NCBI RefSeq assembly: GCF_014805685.1
Contig: NC_060890.1
Location: 19,851,500-19,915,499 of the forward strand
DNA from: Silurus meridionalis
Taxonomy: Eukaryota; Chordata; Actinopteri; Siluriformes; Siluridae
Direction of reading: 5' to 3'
Length of the DNA: 64,000 nucleotides
Shown: piece after piece, positions 1-13,541 of the stretch
How the letters are laid out: every line of letters starts with the position of its first letter
Position numbering within the stretch: the first letter of the stretch is position 1
Notes under the pieces: model-generated
What the model was told of the DNA's origin: nothing
Databases searched by the model: none
What the model saw: the letters and a program-made list of their open reading frames with translations, nothing else
Translations under genes and position numbers: made by a program

Positions 1-269
1 TCTTTAAAAATTATTCATGAAAGTACTGAGATGATTTTATGGAGCAGTTAATCACAAAGGGCGTGGTTGACCCGGTTGCTGCGGATGACGTCATGTTTGA
101 TGAAGGGTTTCAGCAATTACTTTCCGATGTGGGAGTCAATAAAGGTCAATGAAAAAAACAATAAAATAATGCATTTTTGATCTCATACACATCCTCAAAA
201 TGTCGGCTTAGCCTACACGTGCTTATTTCACATGCAATTACTGAATCGATTTATTGAGAATACATTTAT

Positions 270-410
270 CTCATTCATACAGCTAATCAGGTATGAGGTT
301 TAGGGCCTTGCTTAGAGCCCCAGAAGTGGCAGCCTGGTGTGGCTGGGATTTGAACTCATGATCTTTGAAGCCAAAGTCCAATGCCTTAACCACTAAGCTA
401 CCACTTTCAT
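270..410 (-). mobile_element. tRNA-derived SINE fragment
   Basis: Read on the minus strand it has an A-box-like TAGCTTAGTGG, then GGTTAAGGCATTGGA and a B-box-like GAGTTCAAATCCC, then the GCCACTTCTGGGGC...AAGGCCC body. The same body occurs at 34152, 37565 and 57805. Diverged copy in the last intron of ptpre. Confidence 0.7.
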
Positions 411-661
411 ACATAACACGGTAGTCTAAAAACAAGCTTAAGTGATCGTGTAGTATTTTTGACTCATGTATATATATTTTGTACTTCTTATGTTTTATTG
501 AGATTTGACATTTCTGGGTTTAGTCTAATTTACCCCTAGGTTTTCGCTCAAAAATTCTGAAGGAAAATAAATTGACATTCTTAATACTGGGATTTCCAAG
601 TCTATTTTTAATAACTTCTCCTAATCTCAATAAATCTGGTCATGAAGAGTTTGGTACATAC

Positions 662-797
662 CACGGTCTGCACCATGTGTGGCCGCTGCATTCGCAAACT
701 CTTCACAGTCTGAAAGACGTCCAGCAGGCCCTCTGCCTTCACACGCTCCAGAATATTACTGAGGGCAATAAACGTACCGGTCCGACCCGCTCCAGCA
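662..797 (-). CDS. ptpre: ptpre coding exon 18: D2 P-loop AGAGRTG (penultimate exon of the gene)
   Basis: 136 bp, acceptor GTGTAG, donor GTATGT, the same length as its D1 partner at 6190-6325. It completes Ser612 and encodes [40 protein letters not shown] and MVQTV (613-657). Val at the last position is Leu in relatives. The final exon (about 24 residues and the 3' UTR, with the regulatory C-terminal tyrosine) was not found at 1-661 and should lie beyond the left edge. Confidence 0.94.
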
Positions 798-2016
798 CTA
801 CACACACACACACACACACACAAATATAAACTGACAATGTCTGCATATAAAGGTGTGAACACATTCAACATTTTGGAATGATCAATGAAATTATACTTGA
901 TACAGGCCCTACTCTAGAAACTCTAGAATTCCTCAGATACTCAGGACACTTTCGTCAACCCAGAGTTCAGCATATGATGTCAAATCAACATGGTATACAA
1001 GTCGCACTTCTATTTCTATTACAACATCACAGCTTGAAAAATCTATTACTAAGCTTAGCAGATGGTCTCTAGTATAGTGATATGAATATAATATTTCTCA
1101 TTATAAGATGACAGTAAACCAAATATAAGATTATTAAACCTATTTGTACTTAATCTTGTTATAGTGGCACTTGTTTTTTTTTTGTTTTTTTTTTTAATAA
1201 ATTTTATTTATTTATAAAAAGCAAAAAAATTGGTCTTACAGCAAAACAAGAAAAGTACAAGCTTGAAATTGTTTAAAATGTCCAGAAAAAGGCTTAAAGC
1301 TTTTATATTTGTTTTACTGTAAGCTTAAAATAAGAAATAATAGATACATTTGGCTATATTTCAAATATTTTTATTTGCTAATCTGACTTTTGAATCGCAT
1401 TTGTTTATATTTTTTATTATTATATTTTCTATCTGCCCCCCACCCCCTTACTTTACAGCACGAACACAAAAAAAGATAAAAAAAAAATTTTAATTGTTAG
1501 TCAAAAACAGGTTGTACAGAGTACTAGTTAAAGTGGCCATCATTACTGGAAGTGTATGTGTGTGTTACCTGCAGTGCACAACGATGGGGTGGTTGCCTGA
1601 TTGCTGTTGTTGTTTCTGCACCGCAGCGATGATGTCTATCATTCCCTTCCCCTCCGCTGGAATTCCAATCTCCGGCCAGCCGTGAAAGTGGAAGTGGCGG
1701 ACCAATCGTGTCTCCTTCTCCTGCGCAACACAATACAAATGACATTTGAGCTGAGATGAACTAAACATCTGCAAACTATAACTTTTGTGTAGTGTTATTC
1801 ATCATTGTATAATTCAAACATAAGCAATGACTGCATTGACATACAACATGCGATTTGTAAAAACACACACACACTCACCGGTTCATATGTGAGTACCAGG
1901 TCTCTGAGACTAAATGTGTCATCACACTGAGTATCAGCTTTGATTTCTACTGTGTAGTCTCCATATTTCACTGAGTCTTCTGTGGGCCAGTACTGGCAAC
2001 ACTTATCCTGCAAAAT

Positions 2017-2076
<60 letters not shown>

Positions 2077-2097
2077 TAATACATTTATCTGGAGGTA

Positions 2098-2156
<59 letters not shown>

Positions 2157-5100
2157 CTGTTCTCTTTCTTGAAGTTCTGTCAGCATGACTATGGAATGGC
2201 ATTTCCATTCCCAGACCATCCTCCAGAAATCATCCACCGTATGGGGTAAAGGACCTTGCGTTGCTATGAAGTAGTCTTTTTGCCTGTAGCCCTGTTACAT
2301 GCAAACAAAACCATGACACACATACAAAGACACACATACAGTAACACAAGAAAAATCAGTTTTCAGAAAATATAATGTAAAGTATCACAGCATGATTCTG
2401 GCCAGTAAAGTTTGTGAATTTCTGTTTGTGAAAACCGTGGATTTTTTTTTACCCTACAATTACGGGTTAATATTACACAACTGAGACTTCAGTTCCCTCA
2501 CATTTGCATAATAACAGCAGGCATATGCAACAATTATTAACCTGTGCGGCTTTATGCCCCTGATTATTAGTCTCGTTCCCATAATACCGGCCACAGCAAC
2601 ACTACGACACACTGTCCTATTGGTCCTAACATATTCTCTCAAATTGGCTTGTTCCTGCTGAAATCAACGGTTTACCTGCAGCACATGCATGTTTTTGTTG
2701 TGGTTTGATTATTTAAAACAGGAACCAAGTCGCAATTGTGAGCTAATAGAAAATAATTCTGAGATTAAAAGTCACAGTTGAGAAATATTAATTTAACTGT
2801 CTAATATAAACTTGCATGTTTTAGAAAAGAAAAGCGTCAGCTGTGCAAAAACAGAAAAATAAAAAGCAAACTGTGCAATACTAACTATAGAACATATAGT
2901 TTGCATCATACTTTGTTGTGTGTGCCACAAACAGGCTTCTATAGTAAAGAATATTAAAATAAAAAAGGAACAAAATTAGGTTGAAAAAAGAGTCCATTTG
3001 GATTCCAATTAAAATAAAAATCTAATTAAAGATGTCAGAAAACATCAAAATAAAAATGTAAATTAATGCTGAGATATTTATACATATACAAAATTTCATT
3101 CATTCATTTATTTATTCATCAGGGCGATAATCATAATCATTTTTTAAACATTGAACAATACAACTACCTGCAAAAAATAAAACATCATGCAAGCTTTATA
3201 AAAAGTACTCACATCAATGAAAGACGCATTAATGTAGTCAGTAAATTCCTGCCCTCTTCTCATGGACAGGATCACTCTGTTAAAATCATCTGCAATAAAA
3301 ATAAAAAACATAAAAATATAGCATAAGATATAAGCAACACTGATCCAGGTATTAGTAACACTGCTACATGTATTAGCAACACTGCTACATATATTACCAA
3401 CACTGTTACAGGTATTAGCAACACTGCTCCAAGTATTAGCAACACTGTTCAAGGTATTAGCAGCACTGCCCCAGGTATTAGCAACACTGCTCCAGGTATT
3501 AGCAACACTGTTCAAGGTATTACCAACGCTGTTACAGTTATTAGCAACACTGTTCAAGGTATTAGCAACACAGCTTCAGGTATAAGCAATGCAGCTACAT
3601 GTATTAGCAAACTGTCCAGGGTATTAGCAACATTGTTCAAGGTATTAGCAACACTGCTCCAGGTATTAGTAACACTGCTATATGTATTAGAAACACTGTC
3701 CAGGGTATTAGCAACACTGTTCAAGGTATTAGCAACACTGCTCCAGGTATTAGTAACACTGCTACATGTATTAGAAACACTGTCCAGGGTATTAGCAACA
3801 TTGTTCAAGGTATTAGCAACACTGCTCCAGGTATTAGTACACTGCTATATGTATTAGAAACACTGTCCAGGGTATTAGCAACACTGTTCAAGGTATTAGC
3901 AACACTGCTCCAGGTATTAGTAACACTGCTACATGTATTAGCAACACTGTTCAAGGTATTAGCAACACTGATCCAGGTATTAGCAACACTGCTACATGTA
4001 TTAGCAACACTGCTACATATATTACCAACACTGTTACATGTATTAGCAACACTGCTCCAGGTATTAGCAACACTGTTCAAGGTATTACCAACACTGTTAC
4101 AGTTATTAACAACAATATTCTATGTATTAGCAACACCGTTACAAATATTAGCAACAATCTTCTATGTATTAGCAACACTGTTCAACGTATTAGCAACACT
4201 GCTTCAGGTATAAGCAACACTGCTACATGTATTAGCAACACTGCTACACTGCTAATGTATTAGCAACACTACTACATGTATTAGCAACACTGTTCAAGGT
4301 ATTAGCAACACTGCTACATGTATTAGCAACACTGTTCAAGGTATTAGCAACACTGCTCCAAGTATATGCAACACTGCTACATGTATAAGCAACACTGCTA
4401 CATGTATTAGCAACACTGCTTGAGGTATTAGCAACACTGTTCCAGGTATTAGCAACACTGTTCTTTGTTATTAGGATCACTGTTATTAAGAACACTTGTT
4501 AATGTTTCACATATTAGGAACCCTGTTTTACTCATTAGGAACCCTGATATTGTTTTTGATATTATTATTTTAATTTGCCACTGAAGAATAATAGGCTGTG
4601 TAACAGGATGTTTAAGTTGGCAGACTTTTCACTCTATTTCACTGAGGTTCTCAGTGTGGGTGAGCATGAATGTATCAGGAAGGACTTTAATGGGTGAGGA
4701 AAAGAAGTGTGATTTCAGATTAATTTCCCTGTAAACAAAAGACGCACGTTGTACTTGGAGATCAATGAGCATTAGGTATGTGATTTTCAGTTTCACAGAC
4801 CAAACTGAACATATTTCTAGTAAATATAAGTGTAAAGAATTATGTTTGTACAAAGGTGTGAGATGTAATATATATATGAAGTTCAACATGTACTCTATCT
4901 ATCTATCCATCTATCCAACTATCCATCCATCCATCCATCCATCCTTCCATCCATCCATCCTATTTGTTCTAGAACAAAGCTAAAATAGTCCTATTTATTG
5001 ATTGGGGAAAAATGTACTTAATAGTTAGTGCATCTGATTGTTTATACAGTAATTTTTAATTGTAGGTTGCCAATAGTTATAGAGGGCACTGTGTGTATTT

Positions 5101-5866
5101 ATGTATGCAGGGCATTTGAGGAATTGCACAAAAAGTGTATACAAAGTTCATTTAAAACTTGGAAAGCATCTGGGACTCCAGTCTTTGTGCAATAAATACT
5201 GCCATTATAACCACTTTTATGCATTTTTTTTACTAAAATCGCTTCTTTAATTCAGAGATTTGTGATGTGGTTGACCCTTTTCACCATTTCCTAGTGGCCT
5301 GTAAACTGCAATTTGCACACAAAGCAAGAAATCCAGCTTTGTTAACTTGCTACAGGTTTACTGAATTAAACATTAATGTATGATACCATATGAGACATTG
5401 TTGTGAGTGCATCAAGTTGTAGTTTGCTTTGTACCTTTTTATGTCTATTCATGTCATCAATCTATAACTTAAATATTTAAAAACTAAAATCCTTACAAGG
5501 AATAATCTGGAGCACTCGGTTCTTCTTCATATTTGCCGGTAGATTTCCTGTCCTCATGTTTTCCTTCATAATCCGCATGTTGGTCAGCTTCTGCAAACAT
5601 GACACATGAAGTATTCATTCATGAAACTGATAAAGATGGACACTTGCATTTGAGGCATCAGGTTTCGGCTGTTGGTTTCACTTCCTCTCTTGCCACACAG
5701 GTATTGTCCTCACCTTAAACTCTTCCTCGAGCCCCAGACGGTCTTGTGGCGCACAGGTGTTGTGTAATTTGTGCAGATGTCCCTCTAAAGAGGACACGTC
5801 CAGCTCAGTGTCCCCATATAGGAAATACTCCAACAGGGCCTGGTAGATGAACGAGTACTGCATCTG

Positions 5867-5954
<88 letters not shown>

Positions 5955-6350
5955 ACATGTTTGAGGAACTGGAAGCGGAAAATCCCTACATGATGCCTGC
6001 ATGTATACTTAGAATTGCCAGTGGGTATTTTCCATAGCACCATCTTTTTTTTAATAATTTTTTTTTATAGCATGTCAATAGGCTCTGGGCCAAAGCTCAT
6101 ATCTCTTATCTCTTTAAAATATGCACTATGTTATTGTTTGTGTAGTAGGACATTTTTAGCAGTATTTCCAGACAAAATAAAAGACTCACATCTGTCTGTA
6201 CAAGTTGTGATCGCTGGTCTCGTATTCTTGACACGAAGCCAAACACGTCAACCTTTTGTTCCTCATACATTGTGTCAATCATTGCGTCTATCACGATGAA
6301 AGTACCTGTCCTTCCAACCCCCGCACTTAGAGAGAAATCACACACACACA

Positions 6351-6389
<39 letters not shown>

Positions 6390-7097
6390 CAGATTTATGA
6401 GCTTTAAAGGCATTATAATTTTTCAAATACACAGAATTACACTTTCCGTCTCCTGCAACTCTCTTACAACTTCCCCGTTTTAGCTCTTTATCACACCACT
6501 GCTTTGTTTTTGTCCTGTCCACCACCTCTGTCCTGTTATTGGTTCGTTACCTAATATGTGCACCTGTTCTGAGTACATGGCTTGATTAATTTCTCTTCAA
6601 AACTTCAATATCTTATGTCTGTTTTGTTCAATGGTAATGCGCATGTCTAACCATTAGATCCCCTTGTTCCTTTTTGTAGTTTATAGTTGTACTTCTGTGT
6701 TCTCTTCTGACATTATGGACAATTCATTGGTTATTAAATTGCCTGAACTGACAGTTCATTAAGAAAAAAGTATATATTACTGATATTTTGTTCTTTTCCT
6801 ATCTCACAGTGTTTGGTGTGTGTTTTTTACTCATTAATATGTTGAAACAACATAAAAAACAATTCAAACTTGCAAACTACTTATACGAGTTAAGGGAACT
6901 GTATATTTTCCTTGAAACAAAGCTTTTCTTATACACATGTATTGCAACTTCCTTAAAAAATCAGCTTAGTTAAGCAATGATGTTTCCTATGAAAGGTCAA
7001 TTTAAAAGAAGGTCATCTACGTTAATACACCATATCATAATCACAAATACCTATAACTAATCTACTGAATGGTTAAATAGTTCTATTCAAGTGTGTT

Positions 7098-7170
<73 letters not shown>

Positions 7171-7972
7171 TTAGGACTGAGACTGTGCTCTTATTGTGTA
7201 GAACACAGAAAAGATCATAGTGCAAGTGTTAGGACATACACACTCTGACGACACTGAAACATGACGCACGACTAGATCAGCGGGTGCCTGATCAAACTAT
7301 TCAGACACTGACCTACATATTACGCAGGGTTTTTTTTTTCCCAAACACTGTGAATAGCCCTAAGTTCGACTAATTCAAATGATATGGTAATCGCTTTGAA
7401 TAATGCATAATTGTCTGCTAAAATAAATTATACATGCATGACAGATACCTTCCAAATGACACCAGGGGGTCCACAAGGTCTTCTGAATAATTGTTATGCA
7501 AAAATTGGCCTTTTTCCAAGAGTTTAACATCGAGTGACTACTTTCATAGTACGTGTTAATGAGGCTGTTTGAGCTATAATAGTCAAAAGTAATAGTAATA
7601 AAAAAATAATAATAATTATAATAATAATACTTCTACTACTACTACTTGTAGTAATAATAATAATATAATTATTATAATAATAAGATATTAATTTCTGTAA
7701 CGACTGAATTAACAGTAATCCCTTACAATTGCAGATATTTCTCTTTCTTCTAGCTATAGAATAGCTATAGCATAGTTACAGATAACACGTTCTATTTGGA
7801 AGATGGAAGATGGAAAAAAGACAGAAAGAGTGAGAAAATATATACAGTAGAGAAAAAAGTCTAAACACCTGTGTGAAATGCCAGGTTTAAAAAATATAAA
7901 GACAAAAGTAACAATATACATTTTAGTCTTGTCTTTAATGTGATCTTCCAAAAAAAAAAAAACTCCAAATAA

Positions 7973-8018
<46 letters not shown>

Positions 8019-9764
8019 ACAAAACCTGCAACAACCTGATTGCACAAGTTTGCAAACCCTTTAATAATGGGGTCTAGAACTGTCCTCAGAGTTCCCCAGA
8101 CACATTTAAAATTAGGCCTAATGGTAAATGCCATTCACCTGCCATTAATTAAATCAATTCAAATTAAAATCACATAAGTCTTCTGTTGCTGTAGTATTTA
8201 CTTAAATGTTTGAGGTTTAATCTACTAAGAGCCATGAGCCACAAAGAGTTGCTAAAAACTGTGTGACTTATTTGTTATTATTTTTTTTATTTCTGGCAGG
8301 TACTCATCACTCCTTGCATATGATTACCATCTCTGTATGCTGCACCAGTCTGTGGTGTGGGTTTTTTTTTTACAAAGAAGAATATGTTGAGAAATATTGG
8401 GTTGGAGGTTTGTTCAAATTATTAAATTAGGGCATTGTATGTTTTTTCTATAAAATGTTTTTGTTTTTTGGAAGATCACATTAAATACGCAAGTCTGACA
8501 TTTACATTGATATTTCTATTATTTGTACATTCAAAAACCTGCAATTTCTAAGACTGTGTAGACTTTTTTAATATCTGTTTTATGTGTGTGTGTGCATAAA
8601 GTACACATTGCACAACATGCAAACACATTGCACACATTTTTTAATGTTTCCTTTCTTCACACACCAAAAGCATAAATACACGTGCATTCTTCCTGTTATA
8701 TATGTCATTTTCTATTTTCAGTAGCATGAATATGAAAGCACTAATAATAAATGATGCCAGTGTGATAGTTTGCACGCTTTTTTGAACTGTGTCGTTATTA
8801 TTTCACTTCTGACTATGGAAATTTTTTTTTTTAACTGTGTGGCTGTGTGGCTCATAACCCAATTCTGGAGATTGGGCTAAGTATAATATTCAGATGGTTA
8901 GCAGAAAGAGCAGAAGTGTAATTAGAATAGGGATTAAACCTGTACAGAATGTTCTGGAGCAGGGTTATGTCTCTATGTGTTGTTCGTGTTAGGTTGCGTA
9001 CCTGCAGTGCACCACAATGGGACCTGCATATGACGGGTTCACCTGCTTGACTTTCTTGAGGAACTTGAGCATGCCGATGGGAGAGAAGGGAACGCCAAAG
9101 TCTGGCCAGCTGGTGAAGTGCAGCTGTGTGACCAGACGAGGGGTTTTAGAGCCATCGCTAGCTTGCTGGGTGAGAGAGAGAATGAGATTTTATTTTTTAA
9201 TAAAGCCCACAATGATTAATTCGTAGAATGACCTACAATTATCTCTTAAGAAATTTTTGCAACCTTTTCCCTAATTAGATTTAAGTCCTTAGTAATTTGT
9301 TTCTAAGTAATCATGTTTAATATTATAACTACTATCAGGAGAAATCAGCAAGCATGGTACCAGAATAAAAACCTGTTAAATCATTGTGCTGTTGAATTCT
9401 CAAATCACAGTGGTCATAAAGATTTGATTAATTTTCTATAACAGCAGCTCCGATAATTGTGTTTCCTGTAATTCCAATTTATATTATTGCTTTAATTCTA
9501 ATACTAATAAATTATTCTAGTACTCAATAGTAACAATGAAAACCTTTATATAGTAACAACTTACTGTTTATTCTAAATAAATGTAAATATAAAACTAGGT
9601 ATGGTGAAGCTTTATTATACCTATAATATACTTATTATTTTCAGAAAGAGCATTCTCGTTTTAGAAAGATCATTACTGATAAATCTGTTTTCTGATGTGC
9701 AAAGTGTGTGTCTGTGCGTGCGAGTGTGATAAGTGATATCACACACACACACATACATACATAC

Positions 9765-9834
<70 letters not shown>

Positions 9835-10403
9835 CATACATACATACATACATACATACACACATGAAAACCTCCCCTCTCTAATTTTAAAGTATCCAAT
9901 AACAACATCACACACACTTACATACTGCACGCAGAATTTGCGTATCGTGTAGTCGACTAACACGGTGATGTCCTCCACAACAACACGCACATTCCCATAT
10001 GTCCAGCACCCCTTGTCAGGCCAGTACTGGTAACACTTGTCCTACATTGAAAAACAAAATTGAACAGCTGTGTACACAGAGGTAAACAGATTTGTACACA
10101 AAACTGCAGAAATATTTTTTCATTAATGTGGTTCCCTGAAAAACCAAACAGGAGTCTGAGATTTTAGGTGACTTCTGAGCTTTTAATGTTATTGGACAAA
10201 CTTAATCCGTGCTGGCTGTCAGTAAGAACGATTCAGCCTGAACTTGATGACACTCTGCTGAATAATTATGATGATGCCTAAAAGGTTTTTATTTGCCATT
10301 ATTTAATTTTTAATTCATCACCCACACCAAAGTTGATTTAACTTCTATCCATTCTTGCTTTCTTCATTCATGTGAGCTGTAGGAAGGGTACCCAAAAATG
10401 CTC

Positions 10404-10459
<56 letters not shown>

Positions 10460-11085
10460 GAGAGGATGTTAAATGAATAGGAACTGAAAGTGTGAGATAA
10501 ATTTAATTTATTTTTGAAGTGCGTCAAAAATTAATTATTGAAAAATGTCTAATTATTGCCATATTTATTCAAAAAATATATATATAATTTATATTTTTTG
10601 TGATCATCCTTTTCCTTTATACCATTGCATCATTTCTCGTAAAGTCACTGATATGCAGCTTTTACGAAACAAAATCTTGTAGGTCATTCTAAGTCTCAAA
10701 AATGCTGAGCTCAGAGCTCTGCAAAGATCATAGGAATTGAAAAAATATGTTGAATAGCTTCCTTAGTTTTCCTAAAGATAGTTTCATTTATTCTTTAAGA
10801 ATATGTAATTTCCTTTTTTTTACTGACACAATGTCGGTAGGCAAAACGCACAACATTAACCTGGGGTACCAAATGTTTTTTTGCACAGTACTGTTAAGAA
10901 TTCTTTACAGGTTTAGTTTGAGTTGTGAATGAGGCATTCAGGCATGTAATGACCTGTACATGTATACAGAACCAATTACCTCTTTCCTCTCTTTTAAGTT
11001 GGTCAGCATCACAATTGTAGCTGATTTCTGCTCCCATATCATTCTCCAAAAATCAGCAACAGTCTCTTGTTTTGGTCCTGACACA

Positions 11086-11143
<58 letters not shown>

Positions 11144-12927
11144 ATACACAGATTAATCTTGCAATCAAATCTATTCTGCGAAGGAAAAAAATCTGAAAAT
11201 TCATAAACAGCAGATTTCAGAGATGGCAACTGGGGATTAAATTCCATGATACCACCGCACGTTCAAAAAGGAGGTAGCTACAAATCTACAGCAGCTCTGA
11301 CAATAGTTTTGGCTTTAATGTTAATATTAATGTGTTCTACATTTTAATGTTATTCATTTGCTTTTTGGTGAGAGATTTATTTAACATGTAAAGAGGAAGT
11401 CTTCAGTGCTTGCACTGCTTAACAATCAGAGGCAATGCTTTCAGATAACCTCAAAGATTTCAGTAATTTCAAATGGGGCTGCTTGTTGTTCTCAGCAACC
11501 TGAACAACTGTGTATATATTTACTTAAAGAAAGAGAAAAAGCAGAAGGATGATAGTTATAGACAAGAACAAACAAGTTTCCTAGATAAAGCAATTATAAA
11601 TGGATAAAAACTATGACGTGGTCTTCTTTTAATAAAAATGAAAAATTATAGTTAAAATAATAAACCTCTGGGTTGTCTTGGTTATTTTTTTCTGTAATAG
11701 CATGCTTTATTGTGGTTTATTATTACATTATTCTCACCTTGTGCTGCGATGAATTTATTTTTATCTTTGTAGCCCTGAGAAACACAAAGCAGACTTGATT
11801 CAAACACGTGACACGTGTGTAAAAGTGACTGCTGGTGTAAATGTGTTACATTATACATACACGTATTTCCAATCTTTACTAATATTGCTAAGGAATGAAA
11901 CAATGAATACATGATACTTACATCTATATAAGAGGCATTTACATAATCTGAGTGAGAAATGCCATCTATCTGCGTCAGCTCCACTCTGGAATGATCATCT
12001 AATTAGCAAAAACAGAGAGCCTTCAGTATTTAGCTAAATTGGGATCATATTTACCTTATTTACGTAATAACATGGTATGTATTTTTCCTGCTGCATTCGA
12101 GAAAAAGAAGTGAGCGACTCTTTTCAGCTGCTAGCATGTCTGAGACAGCATAAAATGGTTTTGTGTTGAAACCCACAAACAGCTAAAATGAAAGTGAAAA
12201 ACTGCTCATTATCTGTGCTGCAGGCTAAATTTTTAAGCAATATTTCAGTTTACACAATGCTTCCTGCATTTTCAGTGGCTAAAATTAGCGTCTTTAGTAT
12301 TGCACTGTAACTACTCGTATAATGATGCCAACAAGCAAAGGAATCTAAAAGCCACTAGTTTAGTAGCATGAAAACTTCACGTATAAGTCTTTACTCATAA
12401 CTCAAATGCTGTACAGTTGTGTATGTCTTGTATTCGTGTATGTCTTGTATTTGTGTGGTCTGCCGTGCCGAAGTGGAACTGGAGACCACACAAATACAAG
12501 ACATATCTGATGGACAATCTATTGCTCCTGTAGCATCTACAATACCTCTACTATTCAATAAGCCTTTTGAAAACCCTAATTATTCAAATAAAAGTGATAA
12601 AATGGATTGTAATTCTACTGTGCAATGTATTACTGAGAACTATTAGTCTGTGCATATTAAATAATTAAAGTAAAACGTTACAGTGTTCATGTCTTTTATT
12701 TTAGCACACACTTTAAATGTGAAGTGGGTGAAACAAAATGCAAAAGAGAAGAAGAAGAAAGAGAACGTGTTCATGGCCATTGCTATGTGGGCACATGACA
12801 ACCTGTGATGTGCTTTACACACAGGAAATGTACAGAAAACAGAAAACCACAGAGAGAGCAGAGTCTCTACTAGACAGTGAATTGAGCTCGTTGCCATTTG
12901 CAGCTGTCTCTGTGACAAGAAAGAGTA

Positions 12928-12974
<47 letters not shown>

Positions 12975-13470
12975 CTCACATGGGAGAATATTGGGATATC
13001 TGTTTTTCTCTTTGTTTTCATCTCTGTTTGCCTCCTCGTATGTGCCTTGTGGGTTTCCGCCTGGTAATGACTACAATGGCAAAGAAAAAACAAAACACAA
13101 TTTTTGTTTTCCAACTTAATTAGCTGTTTCAAGGTAAATCCTGCATTTTCCAGGATGTGTTAATCAGAATTATTGCAAAAATAGTGTATCTAAAGAGTCA
13201 AATCTGCTACAAGTCAAATATTTGTAATTAGCAAATACTAATAGCATTATTATATCACTTTACTTTTTTGCAACACTGCATCAACATCCTTACAAATAAT
13301 ATTCTGGTCCTGGATAAAAGAACAACACTTAGTCTCTTCCAGCAATGTCTGAAAAAGTGAAGTAATATTAATCCACTCCATTATATTCAGGGACATAGTC
13401 TTTGAATATTCCTAAGTTCTGTATTTGGACCTCTCTCCTCAATGTAAAGTATAGGGATTGTTTTTAAATA

Positions 13471-13541
<71 letters not shown>

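Noticed and set aside
1795..2208. 137-codon minus-strand frame
   Set aside because: It reads through two microsatellites and one real ptpre exon (1879-2007). Only the exon is coding.
3144..4495. Long minus-strand frames with NSVANTW-type repeats, looking like a repeat protein
   Set aside because: They translate the intronic 21-bp minisatellite. The unit is divisible by three and stop-free, the opposite strand is open too, and the flanking ptpre exons splice past it.
3330..4495. CRISPR-like array
   Set aside because: The units are contiguous tandem repeats without unique spacers, in a vertebrate intron.
13270..13370. Possible extra ptpre exon (TTTTTCAG ... GTAAGG on the minus strand)
   Set aside because: The boundaries look plausible, but the translation has no similarity to PTPRE. 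The exon at 12980-13070 supplies the expected KNRY segment with correct phases on both sides.
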